From: Anaeromyxobacter terrae
Lineage (GTDB): Bacteria > Myxococcota > Myxococcia > Myxococcales > Anaeromyxobacteraceae
Length of the DNA stretch: 53,031 bases
Direction of reading: 5' to 3'
NCBI RefSeq assembly: GCF_022690685.1
Contig: NZ_JALCYY010000037.1
Location: forward strand, 1-53,031
Shown here: piece after piece, positions 42,184-51,042 of the stretch
Position numbering within the stretch: position 1 is the stretch's first letter
Layout of the letters: each line of letters begins with the position of its first letter
Made by a program: the position numbers and the translations under genes
Notes under the pieces: model-generated
Told to the model about the DNA's origin: nothing
What the model saw: the letters and a program-made list of their open reading frames with translations, nothing else
Database searches by the model: none

Positions 42184-42893
42184 CGGCGGCGGTCCTGCGC
42201 CGCGGCGACGAGCCCGCGGTACAGCGCCGCGTGGCGCGGCTCGTGGCGAAGTGCGGCCTCCGGGTGCCACTGGACGCCGAGCGCGAACGGCAGGTCCGGC
42301 AGCTCGATCGCCTCGGCGATCCCGTCCGGCGCGCGGGCGGACACGAGCACGCCGGCGCCCGGCTCGCGGATCGCCTGGTGGTGCGTCGAGTTCACGGAGA
42401 GCGCGCCTGGGCCGACGAGGGCGGCGAGGTGCGTGCCCGGCTGGACCGCCACCTCGTGGGAGGGGACGTCCTTCGGCGCGGGCTGCTCGTGGCCCTGGAT
42501 GCCCGCCTCGAGCGGCAGGTCCTGGTAGAGCGTGCCACCGCGGACCACGTTCAGGAGCTGCATGCCGCCGCACACGCCCAGCACCGGGAGGCGCGCGGCG
42601 AGCGCAGCCTCGAGGAGGTCCTTCTCGAACGCGGTCCGCTCGGGCTTCGTCGCGCCGCACCCGTCGCGGCGCGCGTCGCCGTAGAGCTCCGGCGGCACGT
42701 CGAAGAATCCGCCCGTCACGACGAGCCCGTCGAGGAGCGCGAGGTAGGCGGCGGCGGCGTCCTTCGCGTGGGGGAGCAGGATGGGGAGCCCACCCGCGGC
42801 GAGCACCGCCTCGATGTAGGCGCGGCCGAGGAAGTAGCGCCCTTCCCCCTCGTCCGCGTCGAGCGTGAGGCCGATGCGCGGGCGTGCCCTCAT
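42180..42893 (-). CDS. Class I glutamine amidotransferase-like (PuuD-type gamma-glutamyl hydrolase)
   Basis: 237 residues. The peptidase C26 family motifs are clear: RIGLTLDADEG at the start, the nucleophile Cys in VLGVCGGMQLLNVV, GGTLYQDLP, VNSTHHQAI and the catalytic His-Glu in FALGVQWHPEAAL. PuuD-type enzymes hydrolyse gamma-glutamyl-GABA in putrescine breakdown; other members act on small gamma-glutamyl conjugates. The gene sits between thiE and thiD with 4-bp overlaps on both sides (ATGA with thiE, GTGA with thiD), so it is translated with thiamine genes. No puu genes are nearby; the substrate here may differ (inference). Confidence 0.92.
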   Translation of the reverse strand: MRARPRIGLTLDADEGEGRYFLGRAYIEAVLAAGGLPILLPHAKDAAAAYLALLDGLVVTGGFFDVPPELYGDARRDGCGATKPERTAFEKDLLEAALAARLPVLGVCGGMQLLNVVRGGTLYQDLPLEAGIQGHEQPAPKDVPSHEVAVQPGTHLAALVGPGALSVNSTHHQAIREPGAGVLVSARAPDGIAEAIELPDLPFALGVQWHPEAALRHEPRHAALYRGLVAAAQDRRR

Positions 42894-43558
42894 GGCGTCG
42901 TCCCCTGGAGCAGTCGGCCTCGCTCGAAGCCCTCGGCGAGCCGGGCGGCGTTCTCGCGCGGCTCGCCCGCACCGAAGATCGCCTCGATGACGGCGGCGCA
43001 GGCCGCGCCCGCGCGGGCCACCTCGCCGATGTTCGCGAGGCCGATCCCGCCGATGGCGACCACCGGCGCGCCGAGGGCCGAGGCGACCTCGCGGAGCATG
43101 GCGGGCCCCCGCGGCGGAACGGCGAGGTCCTTGGAGCGCGACGCGAAGATCGGCCCGAAGCCGACGTGGTCGGCGCCCTCGGCGATCGCGGCCCGCGCCT
43201 CCTCGAGCGTGCGGGTGGTGCGGCCCACGAGGAGCTCCGGGCCGACGAGCCGGCGCGCCTCGGCCGGGGGAAGATCGTCGTCGCCGAGGTGGACGCCGTC
43301 CGCGCCGGCGAGGAGCGCGAGGTCGGCCCGGTCGTTCACGATGACGAGGGCGCGCCCCCGCGCGAGGGCCACGATCTCCCGCGCCGCGGCGAGCACCGCG
43401 CCCGCGGGAGCGTCCTTGATGCGGACCTGCACGACGCGCGCGCCGCCCGCGATCGCGGCTCGCGCCTCTCGCACCGCGTCTCCGCCCCCCACGATGGCGT
43501 AGAGCCCCGCGAGCCGCGCGCGCCGCGCGGCGCCCGCCGAGGCATCGGAAGTGGGCAT
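42890..43558 (-). CDS. thiE: Thiamine-phosphate synthase
   Basis: 222 residues from ATG 43558 (the frame is open to 43639, but that would run into the promoter of the divergent operon). ThiE joins HMP-PP and thiazole phosphate to thiamine phosphate. TIM-barrel motifs: LAGLYAIVGGGDAV, ARVVQVRIKDAPAG, ALVIVNDRADLALLAGADGVHL, VGRTTRTLEEARAAIAEGADHVGFGPIF and VVAIGGIGLANIGEVARAGA. The conserved Thr-rich phosphate loop of many homologues (TxTK) is reduced to FASRSKD. First gene of a three-gene overlap operon. No TPP riboswitch is possible in the 79 bp upstream. Confidence 0.92.
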   Translation of the reverse strand: MPTSDASAGAARRARLAGLYAIVGGGDAVREARAAIAGGARVVQVRIKDAPAGAVLAAAREIVALARGRALVIVNDRADLALLAGADGVHLGDDDLPPAEARRLVGPELLVGRTTRTLEEARAAIAEGADHVGFGPIFASRSKDLAVPPRGPAMLREVASALGAPVVAIGGIGLANIGEVARAGAACAAVIEAIFGAGEPRENAARLAEGFERGRLLQGTTP

Positions 43559-43579
43559 GAGCACAGCGCTAACACGCGC

Positions 43580-43609
43580 TTGACGGCCCCGCAAGGCGCC
43601 GCATATTTT
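43580..43609 (+). promoter_or_regulatory. Sigma-70-like promoter for the small acidic protein-htrA-DUF1844 unit
   Basis: TTGACG (43580-43585; 5/6 to the -35 consensus), 18-bp spacer, TATTTT (43604-43609; 4/6 to the -10), 28 bp before the ATG at 43638. It is the clearest promoter in the window and the A/T-rich -10 stands out from the GC-rich context. Confidence 0.55.
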
Positions 43610-43637
43610 GCCCGCCTCCCGCGTTCCAGGTGGACCC

Positions 43638-43871
43638 ATGGCCGATCAGCCCGAGAACAAGCTCGTCGACAAGCGTGTCGCGAGTCGCTACGTCCGCAAG
43701 GGCGTCCTCGACGAGAAGGAATACGAGAAGCACCTGAAGACCCTCCCGGACCTCGCGGATCAGGCGATGCCCATCGAGGCATCGATGGACTCCGACGACT
43801 ACGACGATCTCGATGACGTCGACGACGAGCCCGAGTCGCCCGCCCCCGGCGGCGAGACGCCTCCCGCCTAG
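43638..43871 (+). CDS. Small acidic protein, hypothetical
   Basis: 77 residues. The first half is basic-mixed and helical (NKLVDKRVASRYVRKGVLDEKEYEKHLKTLPDLAD); the second is strongly acidic (SMDSDDYDDLDDVDDEPESP) and ends in a Pro-rich tail. No known domain. It has its own promoter and is followed by htrA after only 4 bp, so the two are cotranscribed; the pairing suggests a link to envelope stress, but that is inference. The acidic tail is like that of small proteins which bind basic partners or RNA polymerase (for instance RpoE-delta), which I note only as a resemblance. Confidence 0.82.
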   Translation: MADQPENKLVDKRVASRYVRKGVLDEKEYEKHLKTLPDLADQAMPIEASMDSDDYDDLDDVDDEPESPAPGGETPPA

Positions 43872-43875
43872 AGTC

Positions 43876-45258
43876 GTGCGCGCGCACCGCGCGATCCTCG
43901 CCTCACTCGCGCTCGGGGCGGCCCTCGCCGCCCCGGGCGCCTCCGCCGCCCGACCGAACGCCCTCCCCCGCCCCGACGAGCGGCCGTCGCCGAACCGGCG
44001 CACGCCCGTCGTCCTCGCGGTGGAGAAGGTGCGCGGCGCGGTGGTGAACGTCTCCGCCGAGGAGCTCGTCCGCATCCGCGTGCCGTCGCGGGGGAGCTCC
44101 GTGGCGGAGCTCCTCTTCGGCGACTTCTTCGAGCACCCGCGCTACCGCAAGGGCTACGCGGTCTCCTCGCTCGGCTCGGGCGTCATCGTCTCGCCCGACG
44201 GCTACGTCCTCACGAACAATCACGTCGTCGAGCGCGGCGCCCGCTTCCGGGTGGGCCTGCTCGACGGGCGCGAGATCATCGCCAAGGTGGTCGGGACCGA
44301 TCCGTCGAGCGACCTCGCCGTGCTGAAGCTCGAGACGAAGGAGAAGCTCCCCTTCGCCACCACCGGCCGCTCCGACGACCTCCTCATCGGCGAGACCCTC
44401 ATCGCCATCGGCAACCCCTTCGGCCTCTCGCACACCGTCACCACCGGCGTCGTCTCCGCCGTGCACCGCAACTTCAAGGCGGGCGAGCGGACGCTCTTCG
44501 ACTTCATCCAGACCGACGCGTCGATCAACCCGGGGAACTCCGGCGGCGCGCTCCTCGACATCGAGGGGCGCCTCGTCGGCATCAACACCGCCATCCTGGG
44601 CGACCGGAACGCCGGCATCGGCTTCGCCATCCCCATCGACCGCGCCCGGCGCATCGCCGAGGACCTCATCGAGCACGGCGAGGTGCGCGAGGGCTACCTC
44701 GGGGTGGCGGTCGACGACCTGCCCGCGAAGGAGGGCGCGGCGGCGGGCGCGACGGGCGGCGTGGTCGTCACCGCGGTGGATCCCGGCTCGCCGGGCGCGA
44801 AGGCGGGCGTCCGGAAGGGCGACGTCGTCGAGACGGTGCAGGGGTTCGCCCCGCAGAGCGCCGAGGAGTTCCGCTTCCGGGTGCGCGACCTCCCCATCGG
44901 CAGCGCGGCGAAGCTCGAGCTCGCCCGGCGCGGCCAGCGGCTCGCGCTGTCGGTGCCTTCGGTGGAGCTCTCGGCGCAGGCCGCGGCCGAGCTCGCCGCG
45001 CGCGCGACGGGCCTCACGCTCGGAGAGGAGCGCGTGCAGGGCGGGTCGGTGCTGGTCGTGAAGAGCGTCGCCGCCGGCTCGGCCGCCGCGCAGGGGGGCA
45101 TCCGGCCGGGCGACCTCGTGCGCGAGGTGAACTCGACCGAGGTCTCGACCCTCTCCGCGTTCCGCCGCGCCGCCGCGCGCGCGCGCCGGAGCGGTCAGCT
45201 CGTGCTCCTCGTCCAGCGCGGCTACGCGGCGGAGCGGATCGCGTTCGACTTCCAGTAG
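43876..45258 (+). CDS. HtrA/Deg serine protease with two PDZ domains
   Basis: 460 residues from GTG 43876; a signal peptide (AILASLALGAALAAPGASA) follows. It is a periplasmic quality-control protease. The trypsin-like triad is His116 (VLTNNHVV), Asp146 (SSDLAVLKL) and Ser222 (NPGNSGGALLD), all intact. PDZ1 begins near GYLGVAVDDLPA (VVTAVDPGSPGAKAGVRKGD) and PDZ2 near TGLTLGEERVQGG (VKSVAAGSAAAQGGIRPGD), so the layout is DegP/DegQ-like. The Q-linker/LA-loop between strands is short. Whether it is DegP, DegQ or MucD in role is undecided. Preceded by the small acidic protein (4 bp) and followed by a DUF1844 protein (51 bp). Confidence 0.95.
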   Translation: MRAHRAILASLALGAALAAPGASAARPNALPRPDERPSPNRRTPVVLAVEKVRGAVVNVSAEELVRIRVPSRGSSVAELLFGDFFEHPRYRKGYAVSSLGSGVIVSPDGYVLTNNHVVERGARFRVGLLDGREIIAKVVGTDPSSDLAVLKLETKEKLPFATTGRSDDLLIGETLIAIGNPFGLSHTVTTGVVSAVHRNFKAGERTLFDFIQTDASINPGNSGGALLDIEGRLVGINTAILGDRNAGIGFAIPIDRARRIAEDLIEHGEVREGYLGVAVDDLPAKEGAAAGATGGVVVTAVDPGSPGAKAGVRKGDVVETVQGFAPQSAEEFRFRVRDLPIGSAAKLELARRGQRLALSVPSVELSAQAAAELAARATGLTLGEERVQGGSVLVVKSVAAGSAAAQGGIRPGDLVREVNSTEVSTLSAFRRAAARARRSGQLVLLVQRGYAAERIAFDFQ

Positions 45259-45309
45259 ACTCGGGGGCGCCTGGGCCGCGACCGGGTTCGCGCCCTTCGG
45301 GAGGTCGCC

Positions 45310-45585
45310 ATGGACGAGAAGAAGGCCGGCGGGATCGACTTCTACACCTTCGTGCTCTCGCTCGCCTCGAGCGCGTTCATCCACCTCGGCGACGCCCCGC
45401 ACCCCGACACGGGCGTCCCTGGGAAGCCCGACCTCCCGCTCGCGCACCAGACCATCGACATCCTCGTCATGCTCCGCGAGAAGACGAAGGGCAACCTCAC
45501 GCCGGAGGAGGAGCAGTTCATGGAGCACCTCCTCACCGATCTGCGCCTACGCTACGTGACGAAGCAGGGCGGCAAGGCGGGGTGA
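45310..45585 (+). CDS. DUF1844 domain protein
   Basis: 91 residues. The family pattern is plain: IDFYTFVLSLASSAFIHLGD, then KPDLPLAHQTIDILVMLREKT, and NLTPEEEQFMEHLLTDLRLRYV. DUF1844 proteins are short, helical and widespread in deltaproteobacteria and planctomycetes; no function is established. A good GGGAGG precedes the ATG. It follows htrA by 51 bp on the same strand and probably belongs to its transcript. The 164 bp after it hold no visible gene. Confidence 0.92.
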   Translation: MDEKKAGGIDFYTFVLSLASSAFIHLGDAPHPDTGVPGKPDLPLAHQTIDILVMLREKTKGNLTPEEEQFMEHLLTDLRLRYVTKQGGKAG

Positions 45586-45749
45586 GCTTCCGATCGCTCC
45601 GGATACCCGCCTCGGCCGCCCCGGAGTAGTTCCCCGAGGGGAAGCGGCGGATCAACCGGGGCTCGGCCAGGCGCGACGGTCACGGCTCTCCCCTCGACAG
45701 GCTGCGCGCGACGGTGAACCACTCGAGGTGAGCCTCGCCGCGGCCGCGG

Positions 45750-46022
45750 CTACACCCCCGCCTGCAGCATCGCCTCGGCGAGCAGCCGGATGAGCTCGCG
45801 GCGGACCACGCGGCGGGTGCGGGAGAGGGCGTTCGGGTCGCGTCGCGCGTGGGGTCCGGCCTTGCGGCGCGCCGCCTGGACCACCCAGGCGATGCGGCGC
45901 GCGTCGAGCTTCGGCGCGCGCGACGAGGCGAGGAGGAAGAAGCCGAGGCCGCGCTCCTCGAGGACCTGCTGGAGGACGCGGCGGGCGCGGGAGACGAGCG
46001 TGAGGTCGACGACGTTCGGCAC
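45750..46022 (-). CDS. Hypothetical small basic protein downstream of bioD
   Basis: 90 residues from GTG 46022. It is rich in Arg and Leu (LVSRARRVLQQVLEERGLGF, RRVVRRELIRLLAEAMLQAG), largely helical, and has no domain I know. It follows the bioD stop by 53 bp on the same strand, so it may be the last gene of bioA-bioD. A 7-bp hairpin lies just before its start. The Arg-rich composition is what a random GC-rich frame also gives, so it might not be real. Confidence 0.45.
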   Translation of the reverse strand: MPNVVDLTLVSRARRVLQQVLEERGLGFFLLASSRAPKLDARRIAWVVQAARRKAGPHARRDPNALSRTRRVVRRELIRLLAEAMLQAGV

Positions 46023-46035
46023 GCGGCGATCTCTA

Positions 46036-46063
46036 GGATCGATCGCGGGCTCGATCCAATTTT
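46036..46063 (+). other. Hairpin with trailing AATTTT between bioD and small ORF
   Basis: GGATCGA (46036-46042), 8-nt loop, TCGATCC (46051-46057), then AATTTT on plus. It looks like an intrinsic terminator on plus, but no plus-strand gene ends there; on minus it would be a leader hairpin 14 nt before the GTG of the small ORF. Confidence 0.3.
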
Positions 46064-46075
46064 CGCGCGCCGCGC

Positions 46076-46753
46076 CTAAAACTGGATCTTGCCCGCGAGC
46101 CTGGATCGCAGAAACCGCTGGCGCTCAGCGATATCGCGCGTGTGCGGCAAGCTCGCGAGCGGTTCACGCCCCGTCACCCGCGCGATCTCCGCCGCGTTGT
46201 AAGGGATGGACGGATCGTCCGTGTCGCACGCGCTGTTGAGGACGATCCCCGCGAGGGCCAGCCCGCGCGCGCGGAGCGCCTCGACCGTCAGCGCTGTGTG
46301 ATTCACGGTGCCGAGCCCCGCCCGCGCGACCAGGAGGACCGGCAGCCCCAGCGCGACGGCGAGGTCGGCGTAGGTGTGCGTGTCGGTGAGCGGCACGATG
46401 AGCCCGCCCGCGCCCTCGACCAGCACCGCCTCGTGGCGCGCGGCGAGCGCGCGCACCCGCTCGACGAGCGCCCCGAAAGAGACCGAACGGCCTTCCAGCC
46501 GGGCGGCGACCGCCGGCGCGAGCGGCGCGGCGAAGGAGTATGGGCACAGGACGTCGAGCGGCTCGACGCCGTCGCAGGCGGCGTGCAGCCGGTCCGCGTC
46601 GGTCGGCTCGCCGGGCGCGACGCCGGACTGGGCCGGCTTCATCGCGACGGCGTCGACGCCCGCGGCGCGCGCGTTCGCGACGAGCGCGCAGGTGACCTCG
46701 GTCTTGCCTATTCCGGTGTCGGTCCCGGTGACGAAGAGCCCGCGCAGGGTCAT
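46076..46753 (-). CDS. bioD: Dethiobiotin synthetase
   Basis: 225 residues. BioD makes dethiobiotin from DAPA, CO2 and ATP. P-loop GLFVTGTDTGIGKTEVTCALV, VDAVAMKPAQSG (KPxQSG), VLVEGAGGLIVPLTD, LLVARAGLGTVNHTALTVEAL (GLGTxNHT) and LAGIVLNS are intact. The ATG at 46753 overlaps the bioA stop in ATGA, so it is coupled to bioA. bioB, bioF and bioC are not in the window. Confidence 0.96.
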   Translation of the reverse strand: MTLRGLFVTGTDTGIGKTEVTCALVANARAAGVDAVAMKPAQSGVAPGEPTDADRLHAACDGVEPLDVLCPYSFAAPLAPAVAARLEGRSVSFGALVERVRALAARHEAVLVEGAGGLIVPLTDTHTYADLAVALGLPVLLVARAGLGTVNHTALTVEALRARGLALAGIVLNSACDTDDPSIPYNAAEIARVTGREPLASLPHTRDIAERQRFLRSRLAGKIQF

Positions 46754-48144
46754 GCTCCTAGCCGCGCCGTGACCTTCTCGATGCTCGCGAGCGCGATCGC
46801 GGCGAGCTCCTCGAGCTGCCCTTCGGTCATGGCGAGGGGCGGCATGAGCACGACCACGTTGCCGAGCGGCCGCAGGATGGCGCCCAGCCTGCGCGCCTCC
46901 AGGGTCACCTCGTGGCCGGAGCGGAGCGCGTAGGCGTACTCCTCCTTCGTGGCGCGATCGCGCACGAGCTCGATGCCCACCATGAGCCCGCGCTGGCGGA
47001 CCTCGCCCACGTGCGCCATCCGCTGCGCCGGCTCGAGCGCGCGCGAGAGGGCGGCGATCTTCGCGGGCAGCCCCTCGATGACGCCCCCCTCGCGCAAGAG
47101 CTGCATCGAGGCTTTCGCGGCGGCGCAGGCGAGCGGGTTCCCGGCGTAGGTGTGGCCGTGGAAGAAGGTCTTCTTCTCCTCGTACGGCGCGAGGAACGAC
47201 TCGAACACCCGCTCGGTGGTGACGGTCGCCGCGAGCGGCAGGTAGCCGCCGGTGATCCCCTTCGCCATGGTGAGGATGTCCGGGGCGACGCCCTCCTGCT
47301 CGACGGCGAAGGTCGTGCCGGTCCGGCCGAAGCCAGTCGCCACCTCGTCGCAGACGAGGAGCGCCCCGTGCCGGTCGCAGATCTCCCGCATCCGCCGCAC
47401 GTAGCCGGGCGGCTGGGCGATCATCCCGTCCGCGCCCTGCATCAGCGGCTCCAGGACGAGCGCGGCGATCTTCCCCGGCCGCGCGACGAACACCTCCTCG
47501 ACCGCGTCGGCGCAGGCCATCCGGCAGGACGACGGCTCCTTCGCGAGCGGGCAGCGGTAGCAGTACGGCTGCGGCGCGTGGTGCACGTCGAAGAGGAGCG
47601 GCTTGAAGATGCGGTGGAAGAGGTCGATGCCGCCCACGGACACCGAGCCGATCGTGTCCCCGTGGTAGCCGCCGCGGAGCGCGACGAACTCGGTGCGCGC
47701 GGCGTCGCCGCGGAGCTGGTGGTGCTGGAAGGCCATCTTGAGCGCGATCTCCACCGCGGTCGCGCCGGCGTCGGAGAAGAACACGCGCGTGAGGCCGCGC
47801 GGCAGGTGGCGCACGAGCTCCTCGGCGCACTCGATCGAGGCGGTCGAGGCGAGCCCGAGCAGCGTCGAGTGGGCCACGCGGTCGAGCTGGGCGCGGATGG
47901 CGTCGTCGATCGCCTTCACCCGGTGGCCGTGCACGTTGCACCAGAGCGAGGAGACGCCGTCGAGGTACCGGTTCCCGAGCGTGTCGACGAGGTGCACGCC
48001 GTCCGCCGCGTCGACGACGAGCGGCTCCTCGGCGAGCCAGTCCTGCATCTGCGTGAACGGGTGCCAGAGGTGGCGGTGATCGGCCTCGCAGAGACGGCGG
48101 TGGCGCGCGGCGCGCGCGGCGGGAGAGCCCGGCGGGTGGTCCAT
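46750..48144 (-). CDS. bioA: Adenosylmethionine--8-amino-7-oxononanoate aminotransferase
   Basis: 464 residues. BioA transfers the amino group of SAM (or Lys in a variant) to KAPA to give DAPA. The class III PLP fold is visible: HLWHPFTQMQDWL at the start, YLDGVSSLWCNVHGH, FFSDAGATAVEIALKMAFQ, RGGYHGDTIGSVSVGG, VCDEVATGFGRTGTTFAVEQ and the PLP lysine in LTMAKGITGGYLPLAAT, then FFHGHTYAGNPLACAAA. The VSSLWCNVHGH and WHPFTQMQDW signatures are those of the SAM-using BioA. First gene of bioA-bioD; divergence from others leaves ~85 bp before the GDSL esterase stop. Confidence 0.96.
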   Translation of the reverse strand: MDHPPGSPAARAARHRRLCEADHRHLWHPFTQMQDWLAEEPLVVDAADGVHLVDTLGNRYLDGVSSLWCNVHGHRVKAIDDAIRAQLDRVAHSTLLGLASTASIECAEELVRHLPRGLTRVFFSDAGATAVEIALKMAFQHHQLRGDAARTEFVALRGGYHGDTIGSVSVGGIDLFHRIFKPLLFDVHHAPQPYCYRCPLAKEPSSCRMACADAVEEVFVARPGKIAALVLEPLMQGADGMIAQPPGYVRRMREICDRHGALLVCDEVATGFGRTGTTFAVEQEGVAPDILTMAKGITGGYLPLAATVTTERVFESFLAPYEEKKTFFHGHTYAGNPLACAAAKASMQLLREGGVIEGLPAKIAALSRALEPAQRMAHVGEVRQRGLMVGIELVRDRATKEEYAYALRSGHEVTLEARRLGAILRPLGNVVVLMPPLAMTEGQLEELAAIALASIEKVTARLGA

Positions 48145-48228
48145 GGGGGCGCGAGGCTATCCCGCGCCCGCGGGCGAAGGGAAGGTGTCGGGCCGCCCCG
48201 CGGCGGGCGCGGCGCCGCCTCGAGCGGC

Positions 48229-48954
48229 CTACCGCTCGCCCGCCGCGGCAGCCGTCCGACGCGCCTGCACGCGCGGGTGCACCACCGCCCGTTCGACGTC
48301 CGGCCACATCGCCTCGGCCCAGACCTCGTACCCGGCGGACGACGGGTGGAAGCCGTCCTTGCCGAAGAGCTCGCCCTGACGGTCGCGGAGCTGCCCGCGG
48401 CTCTTGCCGTACACGTCCGCGAGCACGAAGCCGTGCCGCTCGGCGACGCGCGCGATGGTCGCGTTGTACGCCTCGATGCGCCGCCCGAGCGAGGGCGGCG
48501 CGCCGTAGCCGGCGGGCGAGAAGGTGAGGTCGGGGAGCGTCTGCAGCACCACCGTCGCCTTCGTGCGCCGCACGAGGTCCGCGACGACCTCGAGGTCGCG
48601 CGCGAACTCGGACAGCTTTCGCCCCTGCATGAGGTCGTTGATGCCGGTGCCGATGGTGATGAGCGCCGGGCGCGCCGCCAGCACCTTCGGGAGCTGGTCG
48701 CGCCGGAGCTCGGCGGTGGTCGCTCCGCTCACCCCGAGGACCGTGAGCTTCACCGGGACGCCGCTCGCCTCGAGGCGGCGCGCGAGCCGCTGCGGGTAGC
48801 CCCCGCCCGTCGCGGCGCCCACGCCGACGGCGGTCGAGTCTCCCAGGGCGAGGTAGACGAGGGCCGCTTCGCGCGCGGGCGCGGCCTGCGCGGAGGCGGT
48901 GCCCGCGCCGAGGACGATGACGACGAGCGCGAGGCGACGAAGGTGCGAGCTCAC
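48229..48954 (-). CDS. GDSL-family esterase/lipase (SGNH hydrolase), secreted
   Basis: 241 residues from GTG 48954; this start begins a signal peptide (LRRLALVVIVLGAGTASAQA). SGNH blocks: block I LVYLALGDSTAVGVGA (nucleophile Ser), block II GVSGATTAEL (Gly), block III ITIGTGINDLMQ (Asn), block V GKDGFHPSSAGYEVWA (Asp and His). Acts as an esterase or thioesterase/arylesterase outside the cytoplasm; the substrate is unknown. Its start is 10 bp after the YgiQ-type stop, so they are likely cotranscribed. Confidence 0.92.
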   Translation of the reverse strand: MSSHLRRLALVVIVLGAGTASAQAAPAREAALVYLALGDSTAVGVGAATGGGYPQRLARRLEASGVPVKLTVLGVSGATTAELRRDQLPKVLAARPALITIGTGINDLMQGRKLSEFARDLEVVADLVRRTKATVVLQTLPDLTFSPAGYGAPPSLGRRIEAYNATIARVAERHGFVLADVYGKSRGQLRDRQGELFGKDGFHPSSAGYEVWAEAMWPDVERAVVHPRVQARRTAAAAGER

Positions 48955-48964
48955 GGCGACAAAG

Positions 48965-50926
48965 CTAGGCACCGCCGCGGCGGCGGGGCCCGTCACCGGA
49001 GCCCTGACCGGGGCCGCGCCTCTTCGGGGCCCCGCGCGCCGGCCGCATCCCCGGCCCGAGCCGCTCGCCGGGCCTGAGCCGCCCGAGCTTGCGGAGCGCC
49101 TTCTCGATGAGCGGACGGTTCGCCGGGTCGCCCCACCGGAGCAGCGCCTTCTGCATCCGCTTCTCCTCCATGTCGCGCGTGACGTGCACCGGCTCGCCGG
49201 TCATCGGGTGGTAGCCCGAGAAGTACATGTCCGAGGCGAGGGTCATGGGCGTCGGCATGAAGTCCTGCACCTGCTGCGGCTTCCAGCGGTTGTCCTGCAG
49301 GTACTCCATGAGCTCCGCCGCCTGCTCGAGCGAGGCGCCCGGGTGCGAGGAGATGAAGTACGGGACGAGGTACTGCTCCTTGCCCGCCTCCCGCGAGTAG
49401 CGCTCGAAGTCCTTGCGCAGCTTCTCGAACGACGAGACGCCCGGCTTCTTCATGAGCTTCAAGACCGGCTCGCAGACGTGCTCGGGGGCCACCTTGAGCT
49501 GACCGGAGACGTGGTGCTGCACGAGGGTCTTGAGGTAGCGGGCGCCGTTCTTCGTGTCCGCCTGGGCGAGGTCGTAGCGCACCCCCGAGCCGACGAAGAG
49601 GTGCTTCACGCCCTTCACCTTGCGGGCCTTCTCGTAGAGGTCGACGAGCGGGCCGTGGTCCACCGCGAAGAACTTGCAGACGGTGGGGTAGACGCAGGAG
49701 GCGCGCCGGCAGACCGCGTGCGCCCCCGCGTCCGTGCAGCGCATCCCCCACATGTTGGCGGTCGCGCCGCCCACGTCGGTGATGGTGCCCCTGAAGTTCT
49801 CCTTCGAGGCGAGCGTCGCGAGCTCGCGCAGCACGCTCGCCTCCGAGCGGCTCGCGATGTCGCGCCCCTGGTGCTCCGTGATGCAGCAGAACGCGCACCC
49901 CGCCGCGCAGCCGCGCAGGATCTGGATCGACCAGCGGATCTGCTCGAGCGCGGGGATGTGGGCCCCGCGGTAGGACGGGTGCGCCTCGCGCACGTAGGGC
50001 AGCTCGGCGATGCGATCGAGCTCCTCGGTCGAGGGCGCCGCCATCGGCTCGTTCACCACCACGTAGCGGGCCCGCTCCCCGCGGCCGTGGCGCTGCACGA
50101 GCACGCGGGCGTTCTCGCCGTTGTGCTCGAGGTGGTAGAGGCGGCTGAACTCGGCGAAGCGCCTCTTGTCGAGCGCGATCTCCTCGTAGGCGGGGAGCTC
50201 GAGCGTCTTCCGCGCCCGCCCTTCCAGCATGGCGAGCGCGAGGTCCGGCACCGCGAGCGCGGTGCCCGGCACGTCCACGAGCCCGCAGATGTCCTCGCCC
50301 GAGGCGAGCCGGCGCGCGATCTCCAGCACAGGCTTCTCGCCCTGCCCGTACACGAGCAGGTCCGCGCCGGAGGGGACGAGCACCGAGGGCAGCACGCGGT
50401 CGTCCCAGTAGTCGTACTGGGCGATGCGCCGGAGCGAGGCCTCGATGCCGCCGAGGACGATGGGCGTCGTGGGGCCGAACGCCTCCCGGCAGAGACGCGC
50501 GTAGACCGTGGCCGCGCGATCGGGCCGCTTCCCCGCCGTGGCGTGCGGGGTGTAGGCGTCGTCGGAGCGGCGCCGCTTGTGCGCCGTGTAGTGGTTCACC
50601 ATCGAGTCCATCGCGCCCGAGGTGATCCCGACGAAGAGGCGCGGCCGGCCCATGCGCGAGACGTCGGCGGTGCTCCGCCAGTCCGGCTGCGCGACGATCC
50701 CCACCTTGTAGCCCTGGGCCTCGAGCACGCGACCGATGACCGCCGCGCCGAAGCTCGGGTGGTCGACGTACGCGTCGCCGGTCACCAGCAGGACGTCGAG
50801 CGCGCTCCAGCCGCGGGCGCGGACCTCGTCCGGGGTGGTGGGCAGGAACGCGTCGGGGCCGGCCGCGGGCGGCTTCGCGCGGCCGTTCTGGAGCACCGGC
50901 AGGGGACTCATGAGCGCGCCATACAT
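48965..50926 (-). CDS. YgiQ family radical SAM protein
   Basis: 653 residues from ATG 50926; ATG 50911 is equally possible, and neither has a clear RBS. The N-terminal part has [20 protein letters not shown] and [20 protein letters not shown], as in Ygi[21 protein letters not shown] and [13 protein letters not shown] are family hallmarks. The radical-SAM cluster is [20 protein letters not shown] (CxxxCxxC). The C-terminal part ends in a basic Gly/Pro/Arg tail ([14 protein letters not shown]). YgiQ proteins are conserved in many bacteria but have no proven reaction. The GDSL esterase follows after 10 bp. It is divergent from the WDPNA-repeat gene. Confidence 0.94.
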   Translation of the reverse strand: MYGALMSPLPVLQNGRAKPPAAGPDAFLPTTPDEVRARGWSALDVLLVTGDAYVDHPSFGAAVIGRVLEAQGYKVGIVAQPDWRSTADVSRMGRPRLFVGITSGAMDSMVNHYTAHKRRRSDDAYTPHATAGKRPDRAATVYARLCREAFGPTTPIVLGGIEASLRRIAQYDYWDDRVLPSVLVPSGADLLVYGQGEKPVLEIARRLASGEDICGLVDVPGTALAVPDLALAMLEGRARKTLELPAYEEIALDKRRFAEFSRLYHLEHNGENARVLVQRHGRGERARYVVVNEPMAAPSTEELDRIAELPYVREAHPSYRGAHIPALEQIRWSIQILRGCAAGCAFCCITEHQGRDIASRSEASVLRELATLASKENFRGTITDVGGATANMWGMRCTDAGAHAVCRRASCVYPTVCKFFAVDHGPLVDLYEKARKVKGVKHLFVGSGVRYDLAQADTKNGARYLKTLVQHHVSGQLKVAPEHVCEPVLKLMKKPGVSSFEKLRKDFERYSREAGKEQYLVPYFISSHPGASLEQAAELMEYLQDNRWKPQQVQDFMPTPMTLASDMYFSGYHPMTGEPVHVTRDMEEKRMQKALLRWGDPANRPLIEKALRKLGRLRPGERLGPGMRPARGAPKRRGPGQGSGDGPRRRGGA

Positions 50927-50964
50927 GGCCGCCGGAGTTGGGGAAATCAAGGAGGCCTCGCCTT

Positions 50965-50992
50965 TTGTGGGCTCCGGCCGGCGAGGTATCAT
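50965..50992 (+). promoter_or_regulatory. Possible sigma-70-like promoter for the WDPNA-repeat gene
   Basis: TTGTGG (50965-50970), 16-bp spacer, TATCAT (50987-50992; 5/6 to the -10 consensus). A start near 50999 would leave a ~44-nt leader to ATG 51043, which has GGAAG upstream. The -35 is weak (3/6). Confidence 0.4.
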
Positions 50993-51042
50993 CCGCCGTC
51001 TCGCTCGGCCCCTCCCGGCCGGCTTCTCCCCCGGAAGACCCG

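Noticed and set aside
43559-43637. TPP riboswitch before thiE
   Set aside because: Only 79 bp, shared with a divergent promoter; no thi-box.
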